DNA of 64,000 nucleotides from CAWDZK01 sp963807005 (GTDB lineage: Bacteria; Actinomycetota; Actinomycetes; JACCUZ01): NCBI GenBank assembly GCA_963807005.1, contig CAWDZK010000006.1:186001-250000 (forward strand), given 5' to 3'. Shown in pieces: positions 34,810 to 42,803 of this stretch. Each line of letters starts with the position of its first letter. Positions within the stretch are counted from its first letter, which is position 1. A program made the translations under genes and the position numbers. The notes under the pieces are model-generated. The model saw only the letters and a list, made by a program, of their open reading frames with translations. It had not been told where the DNA came from and did no database searches.

Positions 34810-35184
34810 TCAGCAGCGGTCGAGGGCGCCCACCGGGGCGACGACGACACCGGCCTCCTCGCAGACCCAGTGCGGGTCCTCGCCCAGGTCGGGGGCGACC
34901 CGCAGCTCGTGCGGCGCATCCGGGTCGTCCGGGTCGTCCGGGTCGTGCAGGTCGTGCGGGGCGGTGCACAGCGGCCAGCGGCCGACCCGCTCGAGCAGCG
35001 CCTCCTGCACGTCCTGGGCGACCAGGCACGCGGCGTACGCCGCCCCCTCGGGCCACTGGTCGACCCACCAGCGCCGGGCGGTGAGGACCTCGTCGACCAC
35101 CGAGACGGTGGCCGCGCTGGCCAGGCCGCGGGCCGCCAGGTCGTGCAGCACCCGGGCCCGGGCCTCGAGCAGCGCGTCGGTCAC
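34810..35184 (-). CDS. Hypothetical protein with DPDDP repeat
   Basis: A 124-residue soluble protein of unknown function from a GTG start. It has a helical N-terminal half (LEARARVLHDLAARGL; VVDEVLTARRWWVDQWPEGAAYAACLVAQDVQEALLERVGRWPLC), then HDLHDPDDPDDPDAPHELRVAPDLGEDPHWVCEEAG. The DPD repeats come from 9-bp tandem DNA repeats around 34918-34950 that may vary in number. It is divergent from the DUF4031 gene with only 32 bp between the starts. Confidence 0.6.
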   Translation of the reverse strand: MTDALLEARARVLHDLAARGLASAATVSVVDEVLTARRWWVDQWPEGAAYAACLVAQDVQEALLERVGRWPLCTAPHDLHDPDDPDDPDAPHELRVAPDLGEDPHWVCEEAGVVVAPVGALDRC

Positions 35185-35216
35185 GCCACCATCATCCGCT
35201 GCGCGAGGATCGGGGG

Positions 35217-35477
35217 ATGGCGATCCTGGTCGACACGCCCATCTGGCCCTTCCGCGGCCGGCTCTGGTGCCACCTGGTGAGCGACACGTCGTATGACGAG
35301 CTGCACGTGCTGGCGGGGCAGCTGGGCATCCCCCGGCGCGGCTTTCAGGGGGACCACTACGACCTGCCCGCCGAGATGCGCGACGCGGCCATCGCCCTGG
35401 GGGCGGTGCCCGTCTCCGGCCGCGAGCTCATCACCCGGCTGCGCGAGTCCGGTCTGCGCCGCCCGCACCGGCACTAG
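35217..35477 (+). CDS. DUF4031 domain-containing protein
   Basis: An 86-residue protein of the DUF4031 family, recognisable by the start AILVDTPIWPFRGRLWCHLVSDTSYDELHVLA and the segment FQGDHYDLPAEMRDAAIALGAVPVSGRELI. These proteins are small, widespread in actinobacteria and of unknown function. It starts at ATG 35217, five bases after a GGATCGGGGG stretch. The frame and length are as usual for the family. Confidence 0.85.
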   Translation: MAILVDTPIWPFRGRLWCHLVSDTSYDELHVLAGQLGIPRRGFQGDHYDLPAEMRDAAIALGAVPVSGRELITRLRESGLRRPHRH

Positions 35478-35517
35478 TCAACGGCACCCGATGGCCGGGC
35501 CGCCATCCAGAGGCCGG

Positions 35518-36012
35518 TCACCGACCGCCGGCGTCGAACGGCGGCGGGCCGAGGATCTCGATGCCGCCGGCCCGCTCTGCGGCCGCGCGCACCCGGTCGA
35601 AGTCGACCCGCCGCTCGGTCGTGTCGGTCAGCGGCTCACTGGCCTCGAAGTAGAACTCCTCGCAGGTGCCCGGCGTGTGCAGCGTCAGGATCGTGGCCGT
35701 GGGCGAGACCACCATGAAGGCGTGCGGGACGCCGCGGGGGGCGAGGACGAGCGCGCCGGCATCGGCCCGGTACTCGACCCCGTCGAGGTGCACGAGGATC
35801 TCGCCGGCGACGACGTACAGCGACTCGTCCGCCGGGTGTGTGTGCAGCGGGGTGCGCTTGCCGCCGTCCATCACGTCGGTGAACAGCAGGTAGGCGCCGC
35901 CGGTGTCCTCGGCCCGGGCCAGCCAGGTGTGCTCCCCGCCGCCGTGGAACCAGCGCCGCTCGGCTTCGTCGGCGCGGTGGACGAACGGGCTGAGCGTGGG
36001 CGCGACTGGCAT
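35518..36012 (-). CDS. Cupin-domain protein
   Basis: A 164-residue single cupin. Motif 1 is THPADESLYVVAGEILVHLDG (with PLHTHPADE giving the His/Glu metal ligands). Motif 2 is LVLAPRGVPHAFMVVSPTAT. Related small cupins act as dioxygenases or isomerases on quinone- or flavonoid-type compounds. It is divergent from a TetR-type regulator with a perfect palindrome between the two starts, so it is the probable target of that regulator. The compound processed is unknown. Confidence 0.85.
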   Translation of the reverse strand: MPVAPTLSPFVHRADEAERRWFHGGGEHTWLARAEDTGGAYLLFTDVMDGGKRTPLHTHPADESLYVVAGEILVHLDGVEYRADAGALVLAPRGVPHAFMVVSPTATILTLHTPGTCEEFYFEASEPLTDTTERRVDFDRVRAAAERAGGIEILGPPPFDAGGR

Positions 36013-36027
36013 GACGACTCCGGAAGG

Positions 36028-36053
36028 CTTCGTGGTACTGATGTACCACGAAG
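36028..36053. promoter_or_regulatory. Perfect palindromic operator between cupin and TetR genes
   Basis: CTTCGTGGTAC (36028-36038), spacer TGAT, GTACCACGAAG (36043-36053): perfect 11-bp arms in the 58-bp divergent gap. Size and position are those of a TetR-family operator that controls both the cupin gene and its own gene. Confidence 0.8.
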
Positions 36054-36070
36054 GACACTGGCGTACCGTG

Positions 36071-36721
36071 ATGGGCGTGTCAAGCCCCTACGTCGAGTCC
36101 GGCCGGTCGGCCCAGAAGCGACGGACCAGGGACGCCCTGGTCGAGGCCGCTCGGGAGCTCGTCGCGGAGGGCCTGGACGCCACGGTGGAGCGGGCGGCGG
36201 AGCGGGCAGCGGTGTCCCGGACCACCGCCTACCGGTACTTCCCGAACCAGCGTGCGCTGCTGCTGTCGGCCCACCCCGAGACCGGCGCCGCAAGCCTGCT
36301 GGGCACCGATCCGCCGGAGGCCGTGTCCGAGCGCCTGGACGCCGTCATCGACCGCTTCACCGCCCTGGTCGTGGACACCGAGGCCGCCCAACGAGCCATG
36401 CTGCGCCTCTCGCTCGACCCCCGGCCGGCCGACCAGGCGCCGCTGCCGCTCCGGCAGGGCCGGGCGATCGGGTGGATCGCCGAGGCGCTGCACCCGCTGG
36501 TCGACGAGCTGGGCGAGCGCGAGGTCGACCGGCTGGTGCTGGCGATCCGCAGTGCCACCGGCATCGAGGCCCTGGTCTGGCTGACCGACGTCGGCGGGCT
36601 CTCCGCGAGCGAGGCCGCCGAGGTGATGCGGTGGTCGGCCCGCTCCCTGCTGCACGCGGCCCGGGCGCAGTCGCCGCCCCCGGTCAGCCCCCGGCGCCGA
36701 GGTCGTGCAGCTCGGCGGTGA
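36071..36721 (+). CDS. TetR-family transcriptional regulator
   Basis: About 216 residues. The N-terminal HTH is RTRDALVEAARELVAEGLDATVERAAERAAVSRTTAYRYFPNQRALL, and the C-terminal ligand-binding domain is helical. TACCGT (36064-36069) lies 1 nt before the ATG but exactly 7 nt before the GTG at 36077, so a leaderless start two codons downstream is quite possible. The 3' end overlaps the convergent HD-hydrolase gene by 38 bp. It probably represses the divergent cupin gene in response to an unknown small molecule. Confidence 0.88.
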   Translation: MGVSSPYVESGRSAQKRRTRDALVEAARELVAEGLDATVERAAERAAVSRTTAYRYFPNQRALLLSAHPETGAASLLGTDPPEAVSERLDAVIDRFTALVVDTEAAQRAMLRLSLDPRPADQAPLPLRQGRAIGWIAEALHPLVDELGEREVDRLVLAIRSATGIEALVWLTDVGGLSASEAAEVMRWSARSLLHAARAQSPPPVSPRRRGRAARR

Positions 36722-37316
36722 CGTTCACCCGGGCTGGCTCCTCCCACTGCCGGCGGCCGAGCTCGGTGCGGAACAGCGTCGGCCGGTCGAGCAGGCGGCG
36801 CAGCACCCCGGCCCGGCCGGCGGCAAACGTCGCGTCGTCGACGTGGGCGTACTCGCGGCGGACGCCCTCGACGTACGACGAGTAGCGCAGCTCGCCGGCG
36901 GCGAGGACGGCAAGGTCGGCGTCGCACAGCACCGCGCCGTCGGCGTCGTCGGGCTCGACGTCGTGCGTGGCCGTGAGCCGCACCAACCGGGCGACCTCCT
37001 CGACCCGGTCCGGGTCGAGGTCGAGCGCACTGAGCGCCGTGGTCGCCAGGTCGGCGCTGCGCTGTTCGTTGTCGGGGGCGGCCGGGTCGTAGACCGCGTC
37101 GTGGAACCACGCCGCCAGCCGGACGGTGTCCGCGTCCGCCGCCTCGGCCGCGAGGCCGCCGACGCGCGCCAGCACCTCGTCGAGGTGGGCCAGGTCGTGG
37201 TACGCGCGGTGCGGCTCGGCCCACCGGCCGAGCAGTGCGGCCCCCGCGCCGGCGACGTCGCCACGCGCGCCGACCCTGCGGCACAGCTCGATCCAGTCCA
37301 CGGCGAGGTGTCGCAT
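36684..37316 (-). CDS. HD-superfamily predicted metal-dependent hydrolase
   Basis: About 210 residues of the COG4339-type HD family: PHRAYHDLAHLDEVLARV and AAWFHDAVYDPAAPDNEQRSA supply the His and His-Asp metal ligands, and LTATHD and LCDADLAVLAA supply later ones. The function is unknown; members are predicted phosphohydrolases. The ATG at 37316 has a GAGGTG site overlapping the end of the HelR-type gene, and a GTG at 37325 is an alternative. It is co-directional with and directly downstream of that gene. Confidence 0.82.
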   Translation of the reverse strand: MRHLAVDWIELCRRVGARGDVAGAGAALLGRWAEPHRAYHDLAHLDEVLARVGGLAAEAADADTVRLAAWFHDAVYDPAAPDNEQRSADLATTALSALDLDPDRVEEVARLVRLTATHDVEPDDADGAVLCDADLAVLAAGELRYSSYVEGVRREYAHVDDATFAAGRAGVLRRLLDRPTLFRTELGRRQWEEPARVNVTAELHDLGAGG

Positions 37317-37326
37317 CGGGGACACC

Positions 37327-39396
37327 TCAGGCCGCCAGCTCGTCGGGCAACGGCCGGGAGTGCACGACGGTCAGGCCCGACACCGCGCGGGTGAGCACCA
37401 CGTAGAGCCGGCGCAGGCCCTGCCAGGTCGACGGCTCCCCCTCGACGATCGCGGCCGGCTCCACCACCAGCACGTGGTCGTACTCCAGGCCCTTTGCCAG
37501 CGACGCCGGGACCAGGACCACCCGGGCGTCGGTGTCGTGCCGGCCGAGGACGTCGTGCGGGACGCCGAGGACCTCCGACAACGCGCCGACGCCTGCGTCG
37601 GCGACCACGACCCCGACCGACCCCGGATCGGCCAGCACCCGGTCCAGCTCGGTGGCCACGGCCGCGGCCACGTCCTGTGCACCGACGACGTCGAGGCGCC
37701 CGTCGTTCTCGCGCACGGACTCCGGTGCGTCCACGCCGGGCGCGATGTGCGGCAGCAGCCGGGCGGCGAACTCGATCACGGCCGCGGGAACGCGGTAGCC
37801 GCGGGAGAGCACCTCGACGTGGGCGTCCGGCTTGCCGAGGTGCTCGAGGGTCCGGTCCCAGCCCGAGGTGGCCCAGGGCGTGGTGCCCTGCGCGATGTCA
37901 CCGAGCACGGTGGCGGCGGCGGTCGAGCACCGTCGCCCGACGGCGCGCAGCTGCATCGGCGAGAGGTCCTGGGCCTCGTCCAGCACGACGTGGCCGAGGC
38001 TCGGCACGCGCTCGACGAGGTCGGCGGCCTCGTCGACCAGGACGGCGTCGGCCAGCGACCACCGTGCGCTCTTCGGGCCACGAGCCGGCCTCGGCCAGAG
38101 CAGCGTGGCCTGCTCCTCGGCGGTCAGCACGCCGTCTGCCGCGGCGGCCAGCGCCTCGGCGTCCGAGAGCAGGCGCAGCACGACGCGCACCGGGTCGACC
38201 GCCGGCCACAGCCGGGCCACCGCGGAGCGAACGGGGGCGCTGCGGGCCACGGTGTCCTGGACCCGGTCGTCGGGGGACTCGCCGGCCGCCTCCATCTTGG
38301 TGAGCACCGCGTGCGCCAGCCGCTGGGCGAGCATCGCGCGCGCGGCGCCGTACCGGACGTCGCGGGAACGCAGCTCGGCCACGATCTCGGCCAGCTCGTA
38401 CGTCGGCACCCGCCAGCGGCGCGAGCCGGTCGTGACGACCACCGGCTCGGTCGGCTCGGCCAGGCCGGCGTGCACGGCGTTGTCGATGACCCTGGCCATC
38501 CGCGGGTCGCCCTTGAGGGTCGCGACGGCCGGGGGGTCCTCGACCCGTACGTCCACCCGCTCCCCGACCAGCTGGTCGAGGGTGAGCTGGCGCACCTCGA
38601 CCTCGCCGAGGGCCGGCAGCACCGCAGAGATGTAGCGGAGGAACGTGGTGTTCGGGCCGACGACGAGGACGCCGCCGCGCCGCAGCCGGTCGCGGTGGGT
38701 GTACAGCAGGTAGGCCGCGCGGTGCAGCCCGACGGCGGTCTTGCCGGTGCCCGGGGCGCCCTGCACGCAGATCGTCTCGCTCACGTCGGCCCGCACGATG
38801 ACGTCCTGCTCCGGCTGGATCGTGGCGACGATGTCGCGCATCGGACCCACCCGGGGCCGCTCGATCTCGGCGGCGAGGATCCGGCTCCTGCCGGTGCGCT
38901 CGCCGGAGTCGAGCAGGTGCTCGTCCTCGTACGCCGTGATCCGCCCGCGGTCGTAGCCGAACCGGCGCCGGAGGGCGACGTGCATCGGCTCGGTGCGGGT
39001 GGCCCGGTAGAACGGCGTCGACACCTCCGCGCGCCAGTCCACGACGACCGGGTCGCCCTGGTCGTCGTGCACGTGCCGGCGGCCGATGTAGAAACGCTCG
39101 TCCCCGTGCTCGGCGGTCGGGTCGAGGTCGAGCCGGCCGAAGAACAGCGGCGTCTCGGGGTCGTCGGTCAGTGCCTGCACCCGCCGGTACAGCGAGGAGG
39201 CCAGGTAGGCCTCCGACACGGCGTCGCCGCCGCGGGCGTCGAGCGCCAGCGTGGTGGCGCGCATCGCCGCGAGGTCGGCGCGGGCCGCGGCCAGGTGGGC
39301 CTGCTCCGCGGCGAGCGCGGGGTCGGTGGTCGGTTCGTTGCTCGGGCGGATGGGGTCGGTCGTCGGCTCCGGTTCGGTGGGCAGTCCGGCGGACAT
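37327..39396 (-). CDS. HelD/HelR-type RNA polymerase recycling ATPase
   Basis: A 689-residue superfamily 1 (UvrD-like) ATPase. It begins with an acidic, helical N-terminal arm (AEQAHLAAARADLAAMR), followed by the FYIGRRHVHDDQGDPVVVDWRAEVSTPFYRAT segment typical of HelD. Walker A is GAPGTGKTAVGLHRAAYLLY, and motif II is HVVLDEAQDLSPMQ. HelD proteins pull stalled RNA polymerase off DNA; the actinobacterial HelR branch also removes rifamycins from the polymerase and gives tolerance. I chose the ATG at 39396 over the GTG at 39429 because a GAGAGG site precedes it. No rifamycin-associated element was found upstream. Confidence 0.85.
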   Translation of the reverse strand: MSAGLPTEPEPTTDPIRPSNEPTTDPALAAEQAHLAAARADLAAMRATTLALDARGGDAVSEAYLASSLYRRVQALTDDPETPLFFGRLDLDPTAEHGDERFYIGRRHVHDDQGDPVVVDWRAEVSTPFYRATRTEPMHVALRRRFGYDRGRITAYEDEHLLDSGERTGRSRILAAEIERPRVGPMRDIVATIQPEQDVIVRADVSETICVQGAPGTGKTAVGLHRAAYLLYTHRDRLRRGGVLVVGPNTTFLRYISAVLPALGEVEVRQLTLDQLVGERVDVRVEDPPAVATLKGDPRMARVIDNAVHAGLAEPTEPVVVTTGSRRWRVPTYELAEIVAELRSRDVRYGAARAMLAQRLAHAVLTKMEAAGESPDDRVQDTVARSAPVRSAVARLWPAVDPVRVVLRLLSDAEALAAAADGVLTAEEQATLLWPRPARGPKSARWSLADAVLVDEAADLVERVPSLGHVVLDEAQDLSPMQLRAVGRRCSTAAATVLGDIAQGTTPWATSGWDRTLEHLGKPDAHVEVLSRGYRVPAAVIEFAARLLPHIAPGVDAPESVRENDGRLDVVGAQDVAAAVATELDRVLADPGSVGVVVADAGVGALSEVLGVPHDVLGRHDTDARVVLVPASLAKGLEYDHVLVVEPAAIVEGEPSTWQGLRRLYVVLTRAVSGLTVVHSRPLPDELAA

Positions 39397-39658
39397 GCGG
39401 CGGCACGCCTCTCGTCTCGTCGGCAGCACGCGGCTGCCGAGGTCGTCGCTCGGCTCGTCGTGGGAAGGGGGGCGCAGCAGCGTACTGCTCCGACCGGGTC
39501 GGCGGGTAGCCGGTTCTGCACCGCCGCGGACGACGCGACGTCGTCACCCCGAGCGCCAGGGGGCCGGCGAGGAAATTGCTCGATGTCGCCTCTTGTCAGG
39601 GCTGGCGAGCGAGGCGCAAGGTGCAGGGGCCCCCGCCCCCATCCACCCAGGAGGACGC

Positions 39659-41443
39659 ATGCGCGTGATCCGCTCAGCCCTCGTCGCGGTGGCCGTCGGA
39701 GCGATGACCCTCGCTCCCGGCCTGGCCGCCGCCGCACCCAGCCCCGTCGACTCCGAGGTGACGGTCGGCAGCGACGACCGCTACTTCTCGCACAACAAGC
39801 AGAACGAGCCCGGTGTCGCCGTCAACCCGGTCAACCCGATGCAGGTGGCGGCCGGTGCCAACGACAACATCGACATGGAGCAGTGCAACGCGGGCGACCC
39901 GAAGACCTGCCCGTTCACCGCGGGGGTCGGGGTGTCCGGGATCCAGCTGTCGACCAACGGCGGCGCGTCCTGGACCCAGCCGACCTACCAGGGCTGGTCG
40001 GCCCGCACGCCGAGCTGCCGGCCGGCGCCGGGCACCAGTCCCGGCTGCCAGCCCGCCGTGGGCCCGATCGGGACCCTGCCCAGGTACTACGAGAACGGCC
40101 TGGTCTCCAACGGCGACCCGGAGCTGGTGTTCGGCCCGGTCCCCGACGGCCACGGCGGCTTCACCTGGAGCGGCCAGCGGCTCTACTACGCCAACATCGC
40201 GACGAAGTTCCCAGGGCAGGAACCGTTCAAGGGTGACGCCGCGATCGCGGTGTCGCGCAGCGACGACTTCGCGGCGACCTGGAAGGACCCGGTCATCGTC
40301 ACCAAGCAGAACAGCGCGCTGTTCAGCGACAAGGAGCAGATCTGGGCCGACAACGTGTCGCGAAGCCCGTACTTCGGCAACGTCTACGTGTGCAACGTGG
40401 GGTTCCGCGGCAACTCCGGTGCGGAGCCGGTGCTGTTCGCCCGCTCCACCGACGGCGGCGACACCTGGTCGACCCGGCAGCTGACGCCGGCGACCAACAA
40501 CAGCCAGACCGGTGGTCGCCAGGGCTGCGCGGTCCGCACGGACAGCAAGGGCGTGGTCTACGTCGTGTGGAGCGGCTACGACAAGCAGCGCGCCACGGGC
40601 GTCTTCTACCAGGCAAGGTCCTTCAACGGCGGTGCCAACTTCGAGCGGCCCCGGGCGATCGTGGACACGGCGGGCATCGGGCAGTTCGACCCCGTGCAGG
40701 GCCGCTTCACCATCGACGGCGTCGCGGGCGCACGCACCGACGTGTTCCCGAGCATCGACATCGCCAACGGCGCGCCCACCGGCTCGGACGCCACCGATGT
40801 GGTCGTGGTCGGCTGGTCGGACGACCGGGCCGGGCAGGACAACGAGAAGGCCTACCTGATCCGGTCGACCAACGGTGGCCAGAGCTACACCGCGCCCAGG
40901 GTGGTCTCCACCGCGGGCGACCGCGCCAACCAGCCGGCGGTCGCGATCTCGCCTAACGGCACCGACGTGTACGTCGTCTACAACGCGTACGGGGTGCCGT
41001 GGCAGGGCACGACCGGTTCTCCCCGCCCGATGCGTGGCGTCGTGACGCATGTCGCGTCCGGCGGTACCGGCGCGGTGACCGAGCTGCACCGCGGAGCGGT
41101 GGGCGACGCCCGGGGGTCCAGCGCCAACGGGCTGACGGCAGAGTTCCTCGGCGACTACAACTACGCCTTCGCCACCCGTGCCGCCGGCGTCGCCGTCTGG
41201 AACGACGTCCGCGACGCCGCCGACTGCCCGCTGGTCGACGCCTACCGGCAGGCCATCGCCAACGCGGTCGCGAGCGGTGCGATCGGGCCGGTGGAGGTCG
41301 AGGAGCAGGAGGACCGCGACGCGGCGGTCGAGGCGGCCGCGACCCTTCCGGGGGAACGGCCGTCACCCAACATCGACTGCCCGCAGGGCGGAACGGTCGC
41401 CTTCGGCAACACCAGCATCTACGGAGGGACCTACACGCCGTAA
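39659..41443 (+). CDS. Secreted BNR-repeat / sialidase-like protein
   Basis: A 594-residue exported protein. It has a signal peptide (IRSALVAVAVGAMTLAPGLAAAA) and then a sialidase-type beta-propeller. Asp-box (BNR) motifs are seen in STNGGASWTQP, SRSDDFAATWKDP, RSTDGGDTWSTR and RSTNGGQSYTAP. Proteins with these repeats bind or hydrolyse glycans, or serve as secreted adhesive propellers. I cannot confirm a sialidase active site (the Arg triad), so enzymatic activity is open. AGGAGG lies just before the ATG. A strong terminator follows. The 260 bp before it hold no other gene. Confidence 0.82.
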   Translation: MRVIRSALVAVAVGAMTLAPGLAAAAPSPVDSEVTVGSDDRYFSHNKQNEPGVAVNPVNPMQVAAGANDNIDMEQCNAGDPKTCPFTAGVGVSGIQLSTNGGASWTQPTYQGWSARTPSCRPAPGTSPGCQPAVGPIGTLPRYYENGLVSNGDPELVFGPVPDGHGGFTWSGQRLYYANIATKFPGQEPFKGDAAIAVSRSDDFAATWKDPVIVTKQNSALFSDKEQIWADNVSRSPYFGNVYVCNVGFRGNSGAEPVLFARSTDGGDTWSTRQLTPATNNSQTGGRQGCAVRTDSKGVVYVVWSGYDKQRATGVFYQARSFNGGANFERPRAIVDTAGIGQFDPVQGRFTIDGVAGARTDVFPSIDIANGAPTGSDATDVVVVGWSDDRAGQDNEKAYLIRSTNGGQSYTAPRVVSTAGDRANQPAVAISPNGTDVYVVYNAYGVPWQGTTGSPRPMRGVVTHVASGGTGAVTELHRGAVGDARGSSANGLTAEFLGDYNYAFATRAAGVAVWNDVRDAADCPLVDAYRQAIANAVASGAIGPVEVEEQEDRDAAVEAAATLPGERPSPNIDCPQGGTVAFGNTSIYGGTYTP

Positions 41444-41454
41444 CCGGCTCGACG

Positions 41455-41485
41455 AGCGCCCGGACGGAAATTCCGTCCGGGCGCT
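41455..41485 (+). terminator. Terminator after the BNR protein gene
   Basis: Perfect 15-bp arms 41455-41469 and 41471-41485 around a single A (in practice a 13-bp stem with a 5-nt loop), 12 bp after the stop codon. Confidence 0.75.
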
Positions 41486-41520
41486 TGCCGTGTCGTGCGG
41501 CGCCAGGTACCTTGTGACGC

Positions 41521-41904
41521 ATGGAACCGGCGGTCGCGAACGTCGCCACCCAGCTCCGGCGGGGGGTCCTGGAGCACTGCGTCCTCGCGGTGCTGGCCCG
41601 GTCGCCGGAGTACGCGTTCGAGCTGGTCCGCCGGCTGTCCGAGGTCGACGGGCTGGTCACCAGCGAGGGCACGATCTACCCGTTGCTCTCCCGGCTGCGT
41701 CGTGACGGCCTGGTCGTCACGACGTGGCAGCCCTCGGATGCGGGTCCCCCGCGCAAGTACTACGACCTGACCGACGCCGGTCGGCGCGCACTGGACGCGT
41801 TCGCGGCGGAATGGGCCACGTTCACCGACGGCGTCGACGACCTGCTCCGGCAGGCTGCCGCCGACCGCAGGAGAGGAGCACGAGGTGACCGACGTGACAG
41901 CTGA
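41521..41904 (+). CDS. PadR-family transcriptional regulator
   Basis: A 127-residue winged-helix protein: LRRGVLEHCVLAVLARSPEYAFELVRRLSEVDGLVTSEGTIYPLLSRLRRDGLV is the PadR domain and PPRKYYDLTDAGRRAL the wing. TACCTT (41508-41513) stands 7 nt before the ATG, so the gene is probably leaderless. It overlaps the following HAAS-domain gene by 20 bp. PadR plus HAAS pairs are a recurring bacterial arrangement, in which the regulator controls the membrane protein made with it. Confidence 0.92.
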   Translation: MEPAVANVATQLRRGVLEHCVLAVLARSPEYAFELVRRLSEVDGLVTSEGTIYPLLSRLRRDGLVVTTWQPSDAGPPRKYYDLTDAGRRALDAFAAEWATFTDGVDDLLRQAAADRRRGARGDRRDS

Positions 41905-42565
41905 CCGGAACGCCGATCCCGTCGACCAGCCGCTGGTCCGGGACTACCTGACCCGGCTGGAGGACGCCTGCCGTGCGCTGCCGCCGGACCGTCGGGCGGA
42001 GGTGCTGGCCGACGTCCGCGAGCACGTCCGCCAGGCGGTGGTTGCCGAGCAGGAGGCCGGGAGCAGCCCCGAGGTGGCCGTGCGCACCGCGCTCGACCGC
42101 CTCGGTCCGCCGGAGGAGATCGCCCGCGCCGACGCCGACGACGCCGTGCCGCCCAGGTCCGATCGCGCGCCTGGGGCGATGCAGCGCTACGGCGACCCGG
42201 TCGCCGTCGTCCTGCTGCTCTTCGGCGGCTTCCTGCTCGGCGTCGGCTGGCTGGTCGGGGTCGTGCTCCTCTGGGCCTCGGACAGCTGGCGGACGCGGGA
42301 GAAGGTTCTCGGCACGCTGGTCTGGCCGTTCGGGTACGCCGGCGTGCTGATCCTCGGGGGCGCAGCCGCCCTGACCGGCGGTGAGGTCTGCACCACCGTC
42401 GAGACGTCGGGCGGTGTCGGCTCGACCACCTGCACCGGTGGGCCGCCGTACCCGGCCTGGGTCGGGATCATCCTGGTGCTGGTGGTCCTGGCTGCACCCG
42501 CCGTGATGGCCACGCTGCTCTGGCGCCGGCGGTCCGCGGTCCTGGCCGAGCGCGGCCTGGGCTGA
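41885..42565 (+). CDS. HAAS-domain membrane protein
   Basis: A 226-residue protein. The N-terminal HAAS (DUF1700-like) helical domain is RDYLTRLEDACRALPPDRRAEVLADVREHVRQAV with ALDRLGPPEEIARA. Three transmembrane segments follow (PVAVVLLLFGGFLLGVGWLVGVVLLWA; LVWPFGYAGVLILGGAAAL; WVGIILVLVVLAAPAVMATLLW). GTG start after GGAGAGGAG. HAAS domains are thought to link PadR regulators with membrane proteins. A paralogous HAAS protein lies at 56.4 kb. Confidence 0.82.
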   Translation: MTDVTADRNADPVDQPLVRDYLTRLEDACRALPPDRRAEVLADVREHVRQAVVAEQEAGSSPEVAVRTALDRLGPPEEIARADADDAVPPRSDRAPGAMQRYGDPVAVVLLLFGGFLLGVGWLVGVVLLWASDSWRTREKVLGTLVWPFGYAGVLILGGAAALTGGEVCTTVETSGGVGSTTCTGGPPYPAWVGIILVLVVLAAPAVMATLLWRRRSAVLAERGLG

Positions 42566-42803
42566 GCCGGCGACTGGCGTACCCGGGTCACCGGTCCTCG
42601 TCCGGCGACCGTGGCCGCCCGCGGGACGGCTGTCAGTTGATGTCGTCGAACCGCTGCCCGAACTCCACGAACGGAAGATTCCGGACGTCGTCGTGGACAC
42701 GTCGCGGCAGGTGGGCCTTGGACCGCTACCGGATCGTGGCGGTCACCGGGTCAGCGTGAAGCAGACAGGTGCGGGACGCGGGCCGAAGGTCCATGCTCTC
42801 CCC

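Noticed and set aside
37126..39658. Long plus-strand open frame before the BNR protein
   Set aside because: Antisense to the HelR-type gene; no signal peptide or motif before the real ATG at 39659.
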